Origin: an uncultured Muribaculum sp.
GTDB taxonomy: Bacteria > Bacteroidota > Bacteroidia > Bacteroidales > Muribaculaceae
Assembly: GCF_910583865.1 (NCBI RefSeq)
Contig: NZ_CAJTYX010000006.1
Span: 23,852-87,851 of the forward strand
Length of the DNA stretch: 64,000 nucleotides
Direction: 5' to 3'
The notes beneath the pieces were generated by a model. It had not been told where the DNA came from. It saw only the letters and a program-made list of their open reading frames with translations, and made no database searches. A program made the position numbers and the translations under genes. This document shows, piece by piece, positions 42,540 through 52,700 of the stretch (positions are counted from its first letter, which is position 1; each line of letters opens with the position of its first letter).

Positions 42540-42556
42540 CACGACATATACCGGTC

Positions 42557-42640
42557 GCCTGAATGGTGGAATGGTAGACACGAGGGACTTAAAATCCCTT
42601 GGCCATTACGGCTGTGTGGGTTCGAGTCCCACTTCAGGTA
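42557..42640 (+). tRNA. tRNA-Leu, anticodon TAA
   Basis: 84 nt. Acceptor GCCTGAA pairs with TTCAGGT (G·U at the end), discriminator A; D-arm GTGGAATGGTAGACAC; anticodon stem GAGGGAC/CCCTT with loop TTAAAAT containing TAA (reads UUA); a long variable arm typical of class II tRNAs; T-arm GTGGGTTCGAGTCCCAC. CCA is not encoded. Confidence 0.93.
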
Positions 42641-42645
42641 CTTGG

Positions 42646-42683
42646 ACAGGCTTTGAATCATCGGATTCAGAGCCTGTTTTTTA
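42646..42683 (+). terminator. Intrinsic terminator of tRNA-Leu
   Basis: 14-bp stem ACAGGCTTTGAATC / GATTCAGAGCCTGT with one G·U pair and a run of T. Confidence 0.88.
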
Positions 42684-42716
42684 TGCACTTGCAGGTTGTC
42701 GCCGGGAATGGGAAAC

Positions 42717-42796
42717 CGCACGGGGCACACGGAGAGCACAGAGAATAAAAGGATCATCGACACATCTTCCTCTATGCTCTCCGTGTGCTCCGTGCG
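42717..42796. repeat. Long inverted repeat downstream of tRNA-Leu
   Basis: 27-nt arms at 42717-42743 and 42770-42796, core CACACGGAGAGCA, with two mismatches and a 26-bp centre. It is followed by a perfect 8-bp hairpin GGATGCTT/AAGCATCC (42804-42823) and a partial repeat of the arm (GCTCCGTGCGG, 42838-42848). Confidence 0.75.
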
Positions 42797-42873
42797 TTAA
42801 TTCGGATGCTTCGGGAAGCATCCCTACGTCGGATGATGCTCCGTGCGGTTTAATGCTACAAGACAGTAAAAAT

Positions 42874-42903
42874 AAAAAGGAACTTGTCACCAAGTTCCTT
42901 TTT
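42874..42903. terminator. Hairpin with A/T flanks, terminator-like
   Basis: 13-bp perfect stem AAAAAGGAACTTG / CAAGTTCCTTTTT around TCAC. Could end transcripts of either strand. The sequence 42683-43000 otherwise holds only the inverted repeat region and nothing coding. Confidence 0.6.
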
Positions 42904-42995
42904 ATGGGTTTCCAATAGGTACAATTTCTAAGGTAAAAAAGATTGTTTTAGGTTTGCGTTACAAAGGTCATTCTTTTTTGCGAGGTGACAAAAAT

Positions 42996-43023
42996 AAAAA
43001 GCATGTTTAGCAACATGTTTTTT
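42996..43023 (-). terminator. Terminator of the lpxH-side operon
   Basis: On the minus strand CATGTT/AACATG with loop GCTA, followed by CTTTTTATTTTT, about 90 bp after the lpxH stop. Confidence 0.6.
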
Positions 43024-43108
43024 AAGTATTTTTAGCAAAATCAGACTATGTATTTCAATAACCCACTGATTCACACGACGATATAAAGTGTAATAAAGAA
43101 ATGTTACA

Positions 43109-43891
43109 TTAAGTAAAATTTTTATAATCCGAGTCGTATAATACCCCCTTGTCACCATCCCACCGGTACAACGACAGCTTTGCCCCATCGAATGCACCAT
43201 AACTGAAATGATGAATCCAATCGCCAAGTATCACCATATGTGCTCCCGTCGACAGCGCGTAATCGACCAGTACGTGGCGATGTCCGTAGATGAAGTAATC
43301 GATGTCGGGATGCGAGGCCGAGTATTCTTCAGAGAAGCATACAAGAGGCTCGCTGTCAGGCCCGGCGAAACGCGGAATGTCATCCTTGCAGAAATCACGG
43401 CTCGATGTGGACCAGCGATGGGCAAACGGGATAGTCCAACGGGGATGGATGCCGGAGTACAGCTTCTGGCACACGCGGTTGCGAAATATGGCGCGCAATA
43501 TGCGGAACGACCTCGGAAGCCGTCCCACGCCGTCGCCATGAGTGAGGAAAAAACGTTTTCCGAGGATATCCTTTTCGAGTACGCCATCGATTACAGTCAT
43601 GCCGATCTCATCGCGCAGATAGTCGAAAAGCCATATGTCGTGGTTGCCGATAAACCAATATATCTCCACACCGGCATCGGCGAGCGAAGCAAGCGCACCA
43701 AAAAACCTCACATAACCGCGTGGTACCACGGTACGGTATTCAAACCAATAGTCGAGAATATCGCCGAGCATGTAAAGTTCGGTAGCATCGTGGCGGATGC
43801 TGCCGAGCCAGTCGACCACTCTCTGCTCGTAAAGGCGTGCGTCGGGCAGGTATGTGGCTCCGAGATGGAGGTCGGAGATGAAGTAGACCAT
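43109..43891 (-). CDS. lpxH: UDP-2,3-diacylglucosamine diphosphatase
   Basis: Lipid A pathway enzyme that cuts UDP-2,3-diacylglucosamine to lipid X and UMP at the inner membrane. The 260-residue protein has the metallophosphatase motifs DLHLG (residues 7 to 11), GDILDYWFEY (about 43 to 52), GNHDIW (about 82 to 87), a His in THGDG (about 117) and YGHRH (about 208). LpxH-specific hydrophobic lid residues follow. Length is normal. It ends a minus-strand unit with manA, ligA and the DUF59 gene (28-, 48- and 65-bp gaps). Confidence 0.93.
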   Translation of the reverse strand: MVYFISDLHLGATYLPDARLYEQRVVDWLGSIRHDATELYMLGDILDYWFEYRTVVPRGYVRFFGALASLADAGVEIYWFIGNHDIWLFDYLRDEIGMTVIDGVLEKDILGKRFFLTHGDGVGRLPRSFRILRAIFRNRVCQKLYSGIHPRWTIPFAHRWSTSSRDFCKDDIPRFAGPDSEPLVCFSEEYSASHPDIDYFIYGHRHVLVDYALSTGAHMVILGDWIHHFSYGAFDGAKLSLYRWDGDKGVLYDSDYKNFT

Positions 43892-43956
43892 AGTCGTTAA
43901 TTCGGGTTTGACACCTTTCGGACCAAGGATGGGACGGTCAACGCATGCCGGTCAAG

Positions 43957-44277
43957 TCAAAGGAATCCAAGGTCGAGCTTTGCTTCCTCGCTCATCATTT
44001 CTTTAGACCACTCCGGCTCGAAAACTATGTTTATGGTGACATTGGCCACCCCTTCGATGCTTTCGAGCTTTATGCGGGCATCCTCCACTATGAAATCGGC
44101 TGCGGGGCAGCTCGGAGCAGTTAGAGTCATGTCGACCGTAAGGTCGCCGTTGTCGGCGAGGTCGATTTTGTAGATAAGCCCCAGATTGTAGATGTCGACA
44201 GGAATCTCGGGGTCGAACACGGTCTTTAGCATCGTGATGATGCGTTCTTCTATCTTAAGACGTTCTTCAGGTGTCAT
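43957..44277 (-). CDS. DUF59/MIP18-family iron-sulfur cluster assembly protein
   Basis: 106-residue protein with VFDPEIPVDIYNLGLIYKIDL (about 20 to 40) and LTAPSCPAADFIVED (about 52 to 66, with the conserved Cys), the hallmark of MIP18/SufT-like proteins that help mature Fe-S proteins. It lies between ligA and lpxH; no suf genes are near. NADH-type targets are not identifiable from this locus. Confidence 0.9.
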   Translation of the reverse strand: MTPEERLKIEERIITMLKTVFDPEIPVDIYNLGLIYKIDLADNGDLTVDMTLTAPSCPAADFIVEDARIKLESIEGVANVTINIVFEPEWSKEMMSEEAKLDLGFL

Positions 44278-44325
44278 ATTAAAATCTATTGATTGTGGCC
44301 GATGGATGCATATGGGGCGACCGGG

Positions 44326-46344
44326 TCATTCGGCCTGTCCAAGCATGCTCAGGAATTCATCCTCGTTGAGGATAGTGACGCCGAGCGAACGGGCTTTTTC
44401 AAGCTTGGCAGGGCCCATGTTTTCGCCGGCAAGTATGAAATCGGTCTTTTTGCTTACCGAACCAACATTCTTACCTCCGTTGCGCTCGATCATTTCCTTG
44501 TATTCCTCACGGCTATGACGGGCGAACGTGCCTGAAATCACCACAGTCTTTCCTGAAAGTATCTCGGATGTGCTGTCAGACGGTTCCTCAGGCATGGACA
44601 TACAGACGCCGGCGGCACGCAGGCGCTCCACAATGTCGCGATTGACCGGATGTGCGAAATAGTCCACCACCGACCGGGCGATACGCGGGCCGATGTCGTC
44701 GATGGCAGTAAGAGTCTCCACGTCGGCATTCATCAGAGAGTCGATGTCGCGCATCGAACGCGCGAGCTTCTTTGCCACCGTCTCTCCGACAAACATTATC
44801 GAAAGGGCGAACACAACATGGTCGAAGCCAACCTTTTTGGAGGCCTCGATCCCTTCGAGCATACGCTCGACAGTACGCGGGCCCATGCCGGGAAGGAGCA
44901 GCATCTCCTGGCGATGACGATAAAGCGTGTAGAGATCGGCGGGATCTTTCACCCAGCCGTTTTCGTAGAGCAGCACCGACATCTCTTCACCGATCCCCTC
45001 GATGTTCATCATGCGGCGTCCAACGAAGTGCTCTATGCGTCCGCATATCTGGGGCGGGCATCCGAGCTTGTTGGGACACATCCAAGAGGCCTCTCCCTCG
45101 ACGCGCACCAAATGGGTGCCGCAGATCGGGCAGTGTGTTACGAAACGTACCGGAGCGGCGCCGGGAGTACGTGCGTCGACATCCACACCCGTAATCTTCG
45201 GGATGATCTCCCCACCCTTCTCCACGTAGAGATGGTCTCCCTCATGGATATCGAGCTTGGCGATTATGTCGGCATTGTGGAGCGACGCGCGCTTCACGAT
45301 AGTGCCCGACAGGAGCACCGGTTCGAGGTTGGCGACAGGAGTTACGACGCCCATGCGCCCTACTTCGAACGAGACATGGCGCAGAGGCGTCAGGGCACGC
45401 TCGGCGGCAAACTTGTAGGCGACGGCCCATCGTGGCGATTTGGCCGTGTAGCCGAGGTTGAGCTGCTGACGCAGGTTGTTGACCTTTAACACGAGGCCGT
45501 CGGTGGCCCATGGCAGTTGCTTGCGTGCTACATCCCAATGGGCAATGAAATCGTCGACCTCACCGATGGTGGTCATCAGCCTCATCTCGGGCGACACACG
45601 GAAGCCCCATGAACGGGCAGCCTCCATGTTGTCGAAATGGTTGTCGTGGGGAAGGTTGTCGCCGAGAAGATAGTAGAACACGGCATCGAGGCCGCGGCGT
45701 GCCACCTCAGCCGAATTCTGCATCTTAAGAGTGCCGGCGGCGGCATTGCGTGGATTGGCGAACAGCGGCTCCTCGTTGAACTCCCGCTCGGCATTAAGCC
45801 TGTCGAAGGCTTTCCAGGGCAGAAGAATCTCGCCGCGGATTTCAAATTCGTCAGGCCAGCCCGATCCCTGCAATTTAAGAGGTATAGAGCGGATAGTCAT
45901 AACATTATCAGTGACTATGTCACCGCGCTCACCGTCACCGCGTGTGACGGCACGCACCAGACGTCCGTGCTCGTAGGTAAGCGAAATCGACGTACCGTCG
46001 AACTTCATCTCTCCGACAATGCTGAAAGCTTCGCCGCCTAATCCTTCACGCGCACGCGCCACCCATTCATCGACCTCTTCTATGGAGTAAGTGTTACCGA
46101 GCGAGAGCATCGGACGACGATGTTCCCACTGCTCGAAAGCCTTGTTGATGTCGGAACCTACGCGGTGAGTGGGAGAAAGTGGGTCATCAAACTCCGGATG
46201 CTCCTTTTCAAGGCGTTCCAGCTCTTTGAGCATCATGTCGAAATCATAGTCGGAAATTTCAGGCGAGTTGAGCACATAGTAGTTGTGGTTGTGCCTGTCG
46301 ATTTCGGCGCGGAGTCGCTCAATGGTCTGCTTCACTGTATCCAT
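44326..46344 (-). CDS. ligA: NAD-dependent DNA ligase
   Basis: Seals nicks in DNA using NAD. The 672-residue protein has domain Ia (MDTVKQTIERLRAEIDRHNHNYYV), the adenylation motif GEMKFDGTSI (catalytic Lys about residue 112), the OB domain, four zinc-finger Cys (CPICGTHL and CPNKLGCPPQ, about 402 to 430), helix-hairpin-helix repeats and a BRCT domain at the C-terminus (about 590 to 672). The start is ATG 46344; the frame is open for 37 more codons in a Pro/Ser-rich stretch that is the reverse of the manA 3' end and not part of the protein. Confidence 0.97.
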   Translation of the reverse strand: MDTVKQTIERLRAEIDRHNHNYYVLNSPEISDYDFDMMLKELERLEKEHPEFDDPLSPTHRVGSDINKAFEQWEHRRPMLSLGNTYSIEEVDEWVARAREGLGGEAFSIVGEMKFDGTSISLTYEHGRLVRAVTRGDGERGDIVTDNVMTIRSIPLKLQGSGWPDEFEIRGEILLPWKAFDRLNAEREFNEEPLFANPRNAAAGTLKMQNSAEVARRGLDAVFYYLLGDNLPHDNHFDNMEAARSWGFRVSPEMRLMTTIGEVDDFIAHWDVARKQLPWATDGLVLKVNNLRQQLNLGYTAKSPRWAVAYKFAAERALTPLRHVSFEVGRMGVVTPVANLEPVLLSGTIVKRASLHNADIIAKLDIHEGDHLYVEKGGEIIPKITGVDVDARTPGAAPVRFVTHCPICGTHLVRVEGEASWMCPNKLGCPPQICGRIEHFVGRRMMNIEGIGEEMSVLLYENGWVKDPADLYTLYRHRQEMLLLPGMGPRTVERMLEGIEASKKVGFDHVVFALSIMFVGETVAKKLARSMRDIDSLMNADVETLTAIDDIGPRIARSVVDYFAHPVNRDIVERLRAAGVCMSMPEEPSDSTSEILSGKTVVISGTFARHSREEYKEMIERNGGKNVGSVSKKTDFILAGENMGPAKLEKARSLGVTILNEDEFLSMLGQAE

Positions 46345-46372
46345 AGAAAGCGGTCGATGTGGTGGGGAGGAT

Positions 46373-47344
46373 TTATGCTTGGGCGGTGAGGAGGGTAGCG
46401 GTGCCGTTGGCTTCGATGGAAGCGGTGGCTGCGGCAACGAGGATGGTCTCGCCACGTCGCATGGGAGTGAGTGTACCCTTGTCGGTGATTATCTCACACT
46501 CGCCTTCGAGACACATCACCACCATGAACGAATCGTGGCTCATGGCTATCGGCTGGCGTCCGTCGGCTTTTACGAGGTTGACGTCGAAATAGTCGCAATC
46601 AATCAGAGGAACTTCGCCCTTTGCGTCGCGGTCGTATTCCGACTTGTATTCGGGATATACGGTATAGTCGATGGCATCCTTTGCCTGCTCGGTGTGAAGT
46701 TCACGGGTATTGCCGTTGGCATCGCGACGGTCGAAGTCGTAGACGCGGTAGGTGATGTCGCTCGTCTCCTGGATCTCGGCAAGAAGGTTGCCTGCGCCGA
46801 TTGCATGGATGCGTCCGGCAGGGAGGAAGAAGAGATCTCCGGCATGTGAGTCGTGGGCGGCGATGACATCCATTATCTTCTTCTCCTCGACGAGACGTGT
46901 ATAGTCGTCAGGAGTGATCTGCTTCGAGAGCCCAGCATATATCTCTGCGCCCGGCTCCGCATCGACGATGTACCACATCTCGGTCTTTCCGAGAGAGTCG
47001 TGGCGTTTCTTGGCAAGTTCGTCGTCGGGATGCACCTGTACAGAGAGATCCTTCTTGGCGTCGATAAGCTTGATGAGCAAGGGGAACTTGGTACCGAACC
47101 GGGCATACACCTGGTCACCCACAAGGCGTGCGCCATATTTCTCGATAAGTGCGGGGAGGGTCATCCCCTTGTCGGGACCTTCCGCCACCACCGACTCGTG
47201 GCCGGGCACTCCCGATATCTCCCAGCTTTCGCCTATGGCCTTCTGGTCGGTTACGATACCTTTGAACGGTGCGATCTTGTCGCCTCCCCAAAGCACTGAC
47301 TTCAGGTAAGGCACGAATTTGAACGGTGCTATTGTTGCGCTCAT
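46373..47344 (-). CDS. manA: Mannose-6-phosphate isomerase, class I
   Basis: Interconverts mannose 6-phosphate and fructose 6-phosphate, feeding GDP-mannose and GDP-fucose synthesis. The 323-residue protein has YLKSVLWGGDKI (about 12 to 23), IKLIDAKKDLSVQVHPDDELA (about 94 to 114) with zinc ligands Gln and His, the catalytic FFLPAGRIHAIGAGNLLAEIQ (about 172 to 192) and SDITYRVYDF. The start is ATG 47344; an earlier in-frame codon at 47482 would begin inside the intergenic terminator. Transcribed from the promoter at 47378-47409 into ligA. Confidence 0.94.
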   Translation of the reverse strand: MSATIAPFKFVPYLKSVLWGGDKIAPFKGIVTDQKAIGESWEISGVPGHESVVAEGPDKGMTLPALIEKYGARLVGDQVYARFGTKFPLLIKLIDAKKDLSVQVHPDDELAKKRHDSLGKTEMWYIVDAEPGAEIYAGLSKQITPDDYTRLVEEKKIMDVIAAHDSHAGDLFFLPAGRIHAIGAGNLLAEIQETSDITYRVYDFDRRDANGNTRELHTEQAKDAIDYTVYPEYKSEYDRDAKGEVPLIDCDYFDVNLVKADGRQPIAMSHDSFMVVMCLEGECEIITDKGTLTPMRRGETILVAAATASIEANGTATLLTAQA

Positions 47345-47377
47345 GATAGTGACTGTATGTTTAGTAGTTATTCTCAA

Positions 47378-47409
47378 CAAATTTACAACAATTATATTTA
47401 TGTCCCAAC
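47378..47409 (-). promoter_or_regulatory. Promoter of the manA-ligA-DUF59-lpxH unit
   Basis: Minus strand GTTG (47406-47409), 20-bp spacer, TAAATTTG (47378-47385), 33 bp upstream of the manA ATG. Confidence 0.65.
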
Positions 47410-47452
47410 CCGGCATCCGCAAAAAAGTGTAAAGACAAATGGTAGTATATAT

Positions 47453-47495
47453 GAAAAGCGCCGTAAGCCAATGGAGTGACAAACGGCGCTTTTTA
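47453..47495 (-). terminator. Terminator of the efflux-lpxA operon
   Basis: Stem AAAAGCGCCGT / ACGGCGCTTTT around an 18-nt loop, with a T run on the minus strand, 27 bp after the lpxA stop. Confidence 0.75.
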
Positions 47496-47521
47496 TTTAT
47501 ATAAGAACTTGAAAAGCGAGG

Positions 47522-48307
47522 TTATTCGAGTTCGGTGGGGACAGCGACGATCTTGAGCTGGTGGGCGCGGATGAAATCGACGATGTTGGTGCGTATGTCG
47601 CTTGGAGCGACGTCGGCCTCGACACGCTTAAGGGCGTTGAACACCGATGTGCCGGCCTGGTAGATGTGGCGGTAGGCCTTGGCAACATCGTCAATCTGCT
47701 CGTCGGTAAAACCGTGCTTGCGCATGATGAAAGCGTTGATACCATAGTAGACGGCAGGGTTGTGGGCTATGATGACATAAGGAGGCACGTTGCCTGTGAT
47801 GCGGCAGCCGCCCTTTATCACGACCCAGTTGCCAACCTCGCTGCGCTCGTGGAGCACGGCATTGGACGACAGTATCGAGCATGTACCCACCTTGCAGTCG
47901 CCGGCCACGGTGGCACCGTTGCCTAGCACAACCTTGTTGGCGATGACACAGTCATGTCCGACATGTGCCTCGGCCATGATGAACGAATCACTGCCGATGG
48001 TGGTGGCGCCGTTGGCGCGGATACCCCGGTTGATGATGACCTGCTCACGGATTATGTTGTTGTCGCCGATGACACAGTAGGTCTTTTCACCTCGCCAACG
48101 GAAATCCTGCGGATCAGCCCCGATGATAGAGCCTTGATATATCTTGTTGTGATGCCCTATACGCGTGCCGCTCATTATGCTCACATAAGGCATAATCACG
48201 CAGTCGTCACCAATCTCGACATCGGCATCGATAAACGCGAAAGGATAGATCTTTACGTTGTTGCCTATCTTGGCAGCCGGATCTACATGTGCTAATGGAC
48301 TAATCAT
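47522..48307 (-). CDS. lpxA: Acyl-ACP:UDP-N-acetylglucosamine O-acyltransferase
   Basis: First step of lipid A synthesis, transferring an R-3-hydroxyacyl chain to UDP-GlcNAc in the cytoplasm. The 261-residue protein is a left-handed beta-helix with hexapeptide repeats (IGNNVKIYPF, VEIGDDCVIM, IGHHNKIYQGS) and the catalytic His in AEAHVGHDCVIAN (about 122 to 134), followed by a helical C-terminus (YRHIYQAGTSVFNALKRV). Unusually it follows the outer-membrane efflux gene by 24 bp on the same strand and shares the operon terminator; no lpxC, lpxD or fabZ gene is nearby. Confidence 0.96.
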   Translation of the reverse strand: MISPLAHVDPAAKIGNNVKIYPFAFIDADVEIGDDCVIMPYVSIMSGTRIGHHNKIYQGSIIGADPQDFRWRGEKTYCVIGDNNIIREQVIINRGIRANGATTIGSDSFIMAEAHVGHDCVIANKVVLGNGATVAGDCKVGTCSILSSNAVLHERSEVGNWVVIKGGCRITGNVPPYVIIAHNPAVYYGINAFIMRKHGFTDEQIDDVAKAYRHIYQAGTSVFNALKRVEADVAPSDIRTNIVDFIRAHQLKIVAVPTELE

Positions 48308-48331
48308 GACATATGAAATTTAAGGGTTGTG

Positions 48332-49723
48332 TTAACGTCCGCCACCAAGAGCCTGATAGAGGCTGATCGCAGCGCGCGCATGCGTATTGTCGCAAGTGAC
48401 TTTGTTGAGTTGCGCCTGGAGGAGGGTCTGCTGTGCCGTAAGGACTTCGAGATAGGAGGTCGAGCCGTTGTAGGAGAGAAGTTCCATAGTGTACTCCACC
48501 GACTTCTCCAGTTCAGCCACCTGCTTGGAAAGAAGCTGCGACTTCTCGGCGCTCTTCTCCAGAGTGAGGTAGGCGTCGCTAACCTCGGCTGCAGCGCTCA
48601 TGAGGGTGTTCTCAAAGTTGTTCATAGCCACGGCCTGGTTGGCTTTCGCAACCTCGAGATTGCTGATGAGCTGTCCGCGTGCGAAGAGCGGTGCCGTAAG
48701 CGAACCGGCAAGATTGGCAAACCAGTTGGCGGGATTTAGCACCGCCGACCCTACCGAATTGGTGAAGCCGCCGGTCGCGGATATGGTGAGTCCGGGATAG
48801 AACGCCGCACGCGCCTGGTTGGTCGCATAGTAAGCCATGGCCACTGACTGCTCTGCCGCGCGCACGTCGGGACGTGCTGCAAGCTCACGCATAGGCACTC
48901 CTGCGCTAATCATTCCCGGCATGGAGAATGCGGCATCCGGAGAGATGCCCCACGTCTGCGGGGTGACGTTGAGCAGGAGCGACATGGAGTTGTTGGCCTC
49001 GTTGAGGGCTACTTCAAGGTCGGTGATTGATGCCTGTATGCTGTAGTAGTTCGCAGCACTCTGCACCACGGCGGCCTCGGTGACACGTCCGGCCTCCTTG
49101 AAATCCTTCATTATCTCCACGTTCTGCCCCCAGAGCTTTGCGGTCTCGCGTGTAATCTCCAGCTGCTTCTCGATCATAGCTATGGCATAATAGCAGTTGG
49201 CCACTCCGGCGATGATCTGTGAACGCACGGCCTGCTCGTAAGCCTCGCTCTGGAGCAAGGCGGCTTTTGCGCGACGGTTCGTATTGAGCGTCTTGCCGAA
49301 GATGTCTATTTCCCAGCTTGCAGAAAGCGGCACCTGGTAGGTCCATGGCAAGTCGCGCATGCCTGTGATGTCATAGTAGGCCTTGTTGCCCGAGGCGGCG
49401 AGAGTAAGCGACGGCAAATAGCTCAGACGGGCACCTTTGAGCTGCGAATGAGCCATGTCCACGCTCAGCTTAGCGTTCTGAAGATTGACGTTGTTTACCA
49501 ACGCACGCCCGATAAGGTCGGCAAGGAGAGGATCGGTGAACATCTCCTGCCAGCGCATGTTGCCGAACGACGCCGAGTCGGGAGCGGCATCGCGAGCCTC
49601 GACATAATCTGCAAGCACAGGCTCGTCGGACGGCATTTCAAACTTCTTGTAGATGTGGCAGCTCGAAAGCATGGCCACACCTGCAAGAATGAAAGCATAT
49701 CGTGATATTGTGTTGACTGTCAT
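48332..49723 (-). CDS. RND efflux outer membrane lipoprotein (TolC/OprM-like)
   Basis: Outer-membrane channel of the tripartite pump. The 463-residue protein has a lipobox (MLSSC, Cys about residue 22), two TolC-like repeats with long coiled-coil helices (YEQAVRSQIIAGVANCYYAIAMIEKQLEITRETAKLW, about 175 to 210, and ENTLMSAAAEVSDAYLTLEKS, about 375 to 395), and the NodT-type GGR end. It follows the permease gene by 12 bp. Substrates are not readable from the sequence. Confidence 0.93.
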   Translation of the reverse strand: MTVNTISRYAFILAGVAMLSSCHIYKKFEMPSDEPVLADYVEARDAAPDSASFGNMRWQEMFTDPLLADLIGRALVNNVNLQNAKLSVDMAHSQLKGARLSYLPSLTLAASGNKAYYDITGMRDLPWTYQVPLSASWEIDIFGKTLNTNRRAKAALLQSEAYEQAVRSQIIAGVANCYYAIAMIEKQLEITRETAKLWGQNVEIMKDFKEAGRVTEAAVVQSAANYYSIQASITDLEVALNEANNSMSLLLNVTPQTWGISPDAAFSMPGMISAGVPMRELAARPDVRAAEQSVAMAYYATNQARAAFYPGLTISATGGFTNSVGSAVLNPANWFANLAGSLTAPLFARGQLISNLEVAKANQAVAMNNFENTLMSAAAEVSDAYLTLEKSAEKSQLLSKQVAELEKSVEYTMELLSYNGSTSYLEVLTAQQTLLQAQLNKVTCDNTHARAAISLYQALGGGR

Positions 49724-49735
49724 TGATATAGTTTT

Positions 49736-52700
49736 TTAATGTGCGTACTGCTCGATTTCCGATTCAAGGCCGGTGTTGTCGGTATCCTTCCACTTCATCG
49801 GCGAAATCTTCTCCTGAATCATCTGGAAGGCGACGAACAGCGCCGGAACGATAAGCACCTGAAGCACCATGCCTATGAGCATACCGCCGATAGATCCTGT
49901 GCCGAGGGCACGGTTACCGTTGGCACCTACGCCATGTGCGAACATCATAGGCAACAGGCCGATCACGAGAGCGAGCGACGTCATGAGGATAGGACGCAGA
50001 CGTGCGGATGCACCCTGTATGGCGGCATTGACGATCGCCATGCCGGTACGGCGGCGTTCAAGGGCGAACTCCACGATAAGGATGGCGTTCTTGGCGAGAA
50101 GGCCGATAAGCATGATCAGCGCAATCTGCAAGTAAACGTTGTTGGATATGCCTTCGATACCGGCAAACACGAAGGAGCCCATAAGACCGAACGGTATCGA
50201 CAGGATGACCGCCCACGGGATGATGTAGCTCTCGTACTGTGCGGAGAGGAGCAGGTAGACGAATAGCAGACAGAGACCGAAGATCAAAGCCGTAGCATTG
50301 CCCGACGAACTTGCCTCCTCACGTGTCATACCCGAATACTCGTAGCCGAATCCAGCAGGAAGAGTGGAAGCCGCCACTCGCTCTACGGCTGCAAGACAGT
50401 CGCCCGAAGTATAGCCAGGCGCAGGCTGTCCGGTGACGGAAATCGAGGTAAACATGTTGAATCGGTTGAGCAGGTCAGGACCGTAAACCCTCTTCAGGGT
50501 TACGAAATTGGACAATGACGCCATCTCTGCCCCGTTGCGGATCTTGATGCTCGCAAGAGTCTCGGGCGACACGCGTGCCTCGGGGGTGGCCTGCATCATC
50601 ACGCGGTATATTTTACCGAAGCGGTTGAAGTTGGACACGTACATACCGCCATAATATCCCTGGAGCGTAGAGAGTATGGTAGAGGGGCTTATACCTGCCT
50701 GCTTCGCTTTTGCGGCATCGATGTCGATCATGTACTGGGGGAACGCTGGATTAAATGTCGAGTATGCCATCTGCACCTCTGGCTGGGCCATAAGCTCCTT
50801 GAGGAAGTTCTGGACAATGCCATAGAAGTTGTCGATGGAGCCGCCGGTCTTATCCTGCATCTTGAGGTCGAAACCGTTGGTCAGCGAATAACCCGTGATC
50901 ATAGGTGGTGCGAATGCCACGATACGACCGTCTTTTATAGCAGAAGTAAGACCGTAGATCTGTCCCAGGATAGCCTCGTTGCTGCGCGACTCGTCACGCT
51001 CCGACCAATCGTCGAGTTTCACGATAAACGTGCCGTAGGTGTTACCCTGTCCGGCAAGGAAGCTGTAACCCATGATCTTCTGGGTATATTTGACACCGGG
51101 AATCTTCCTCAACACATCATCAATGCGGTCGAGTGTCTTGGCGGTGCGCTCCTGCGATGTTCCAGGAGGCATGTCGAGCATCACGAAAAGATAGCCTGTG
51201 TCCTCGTTGGGCACAAGGGTGGTAGGAGTGATGGACATAAGCCATACAAGTATGGCCACGCTGGCACCGACTATGCCGAACGATGTGATTTTATGGCGGA
51301 TAAAGAATCCGGAGGCCTTGTTGTAGAACTTAAGCAAGCGCGAGTAGCCAAGTTCGAATCCGGCCTTGAACCGGTCGCTGAATATACCCATTATGGCGAT
51401 TATCGCACATACGGATGCCACTACAAGCTTCCATATCACACCGAACTGATACCATCCAAGCACCATGAAAGTAATCGTGGCGGCAAGGAAAAGGAAAGTC
51501 ACCAACGGGGGGAGATTGAGTTTCCATGCCGAAGAATAGCGCTTCTTCATTGCATCGGCAGCCTCCGAGTAAGCCAGTCCCATACGCTCTTTCATAGTCT
51601 TGTCGTCATGGGCCTTGAGGAACACGGCACACAGAGCAGGCGAAAGGGTCAAGGCGTTGAGGGCCGACAGACCGATGGCTATGGCCATCGTGATACCGAA
51701 CTGCTGGTAGAACACTCCAGAAGTACCCGGCATAAACGACACGGGTATGAACACGAGCATCATGACGAGCGTGATGGATATGATGGCGCCTCCAATCTCG
51801 TTCATCGCATCGATCGAAGCCTTGCGTGCGCTCTTGTAGCCCACGTCGAGCTTGGCATGCACGGCCTCGACCACCACTATCGCATCATCGACCACAATCG
51901 CAATCGCAAGCACGAGAGCGGAAAGGGTGATAAGGTTGATCGAGAACCCGATAAGGTTCATGAAGAAGAACGTGCCGACAAGTGCCACAGGTATGGCGAT
52001 GGCGGGGATAATGGTCGAACGGAAATCCTGGAGGAACACGTATGTCACGAAGAACACAAGGATAAAGGCCTCGATGAGGGTCTTGATTACCTCGTGGATC
52101 GACGCTTCAAGGAAGTCGTTGTTATTCATCGGGATAGCGAAGTGCAATCCCTTGGGAAGATCCTTTGCGAGGAGGTTGACCTCCTTCTCGCAGTCCTTGA
52201 TAATCTGGGTAGCGTTGGAGCCGGCGGTCTGGAATATCATCGCCGAGGTCGAGGGATAGCCGTTGAGACTGTTACCAAAACCATAGGTGACACGCCCCAG
52301 CTCTATGTCGGCCACATCCTTGAGGTAGAGCACCTGGCCGTCGGAATTGGCGCTTACCACGATGTTCTCAAACTCCTCGGGAGTGGTGAGGCGACCCTTA
52401 TACTTGATCGTGTACTGGAACGACTGGTCGCCCTGTTCGCCGAATGCACCAGGAGCAGCCTCGACGTTCTGTTCCTTCAAGGCTGCGGCGATGTCGGTAG
52501 GCATCAGCTTGTACTGCGCCATGACATCGGGCTTGAGCCACACACGCATCGAGTAGTCGGCACCGAACGACATCACGTCACCCACACCGTTAACACGTTG
52601 CAACTGCGGGATGACATTGATTTTCATGTAGTTGTCGATGAATACCTCGTCATATTCGCCGTTGTCGCAATAGAGGGCCACGCCCATGAGCATGGAGGTC

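Noticed and set aside
42571..42918. Plus-strand frame overlapping tRNA-Leu and the inverted repeats
   Set aside because: Starts inside the tRNA and consists largely of repeat sequence; no recognisable protein.
46345..46455. 37 extra residues at the N-terminus of LigA
   Set aside because: Encoded by the reverse of the manA end, Pro/Ser-rich; LigA proteins begin near the MDTVKQ sequence.
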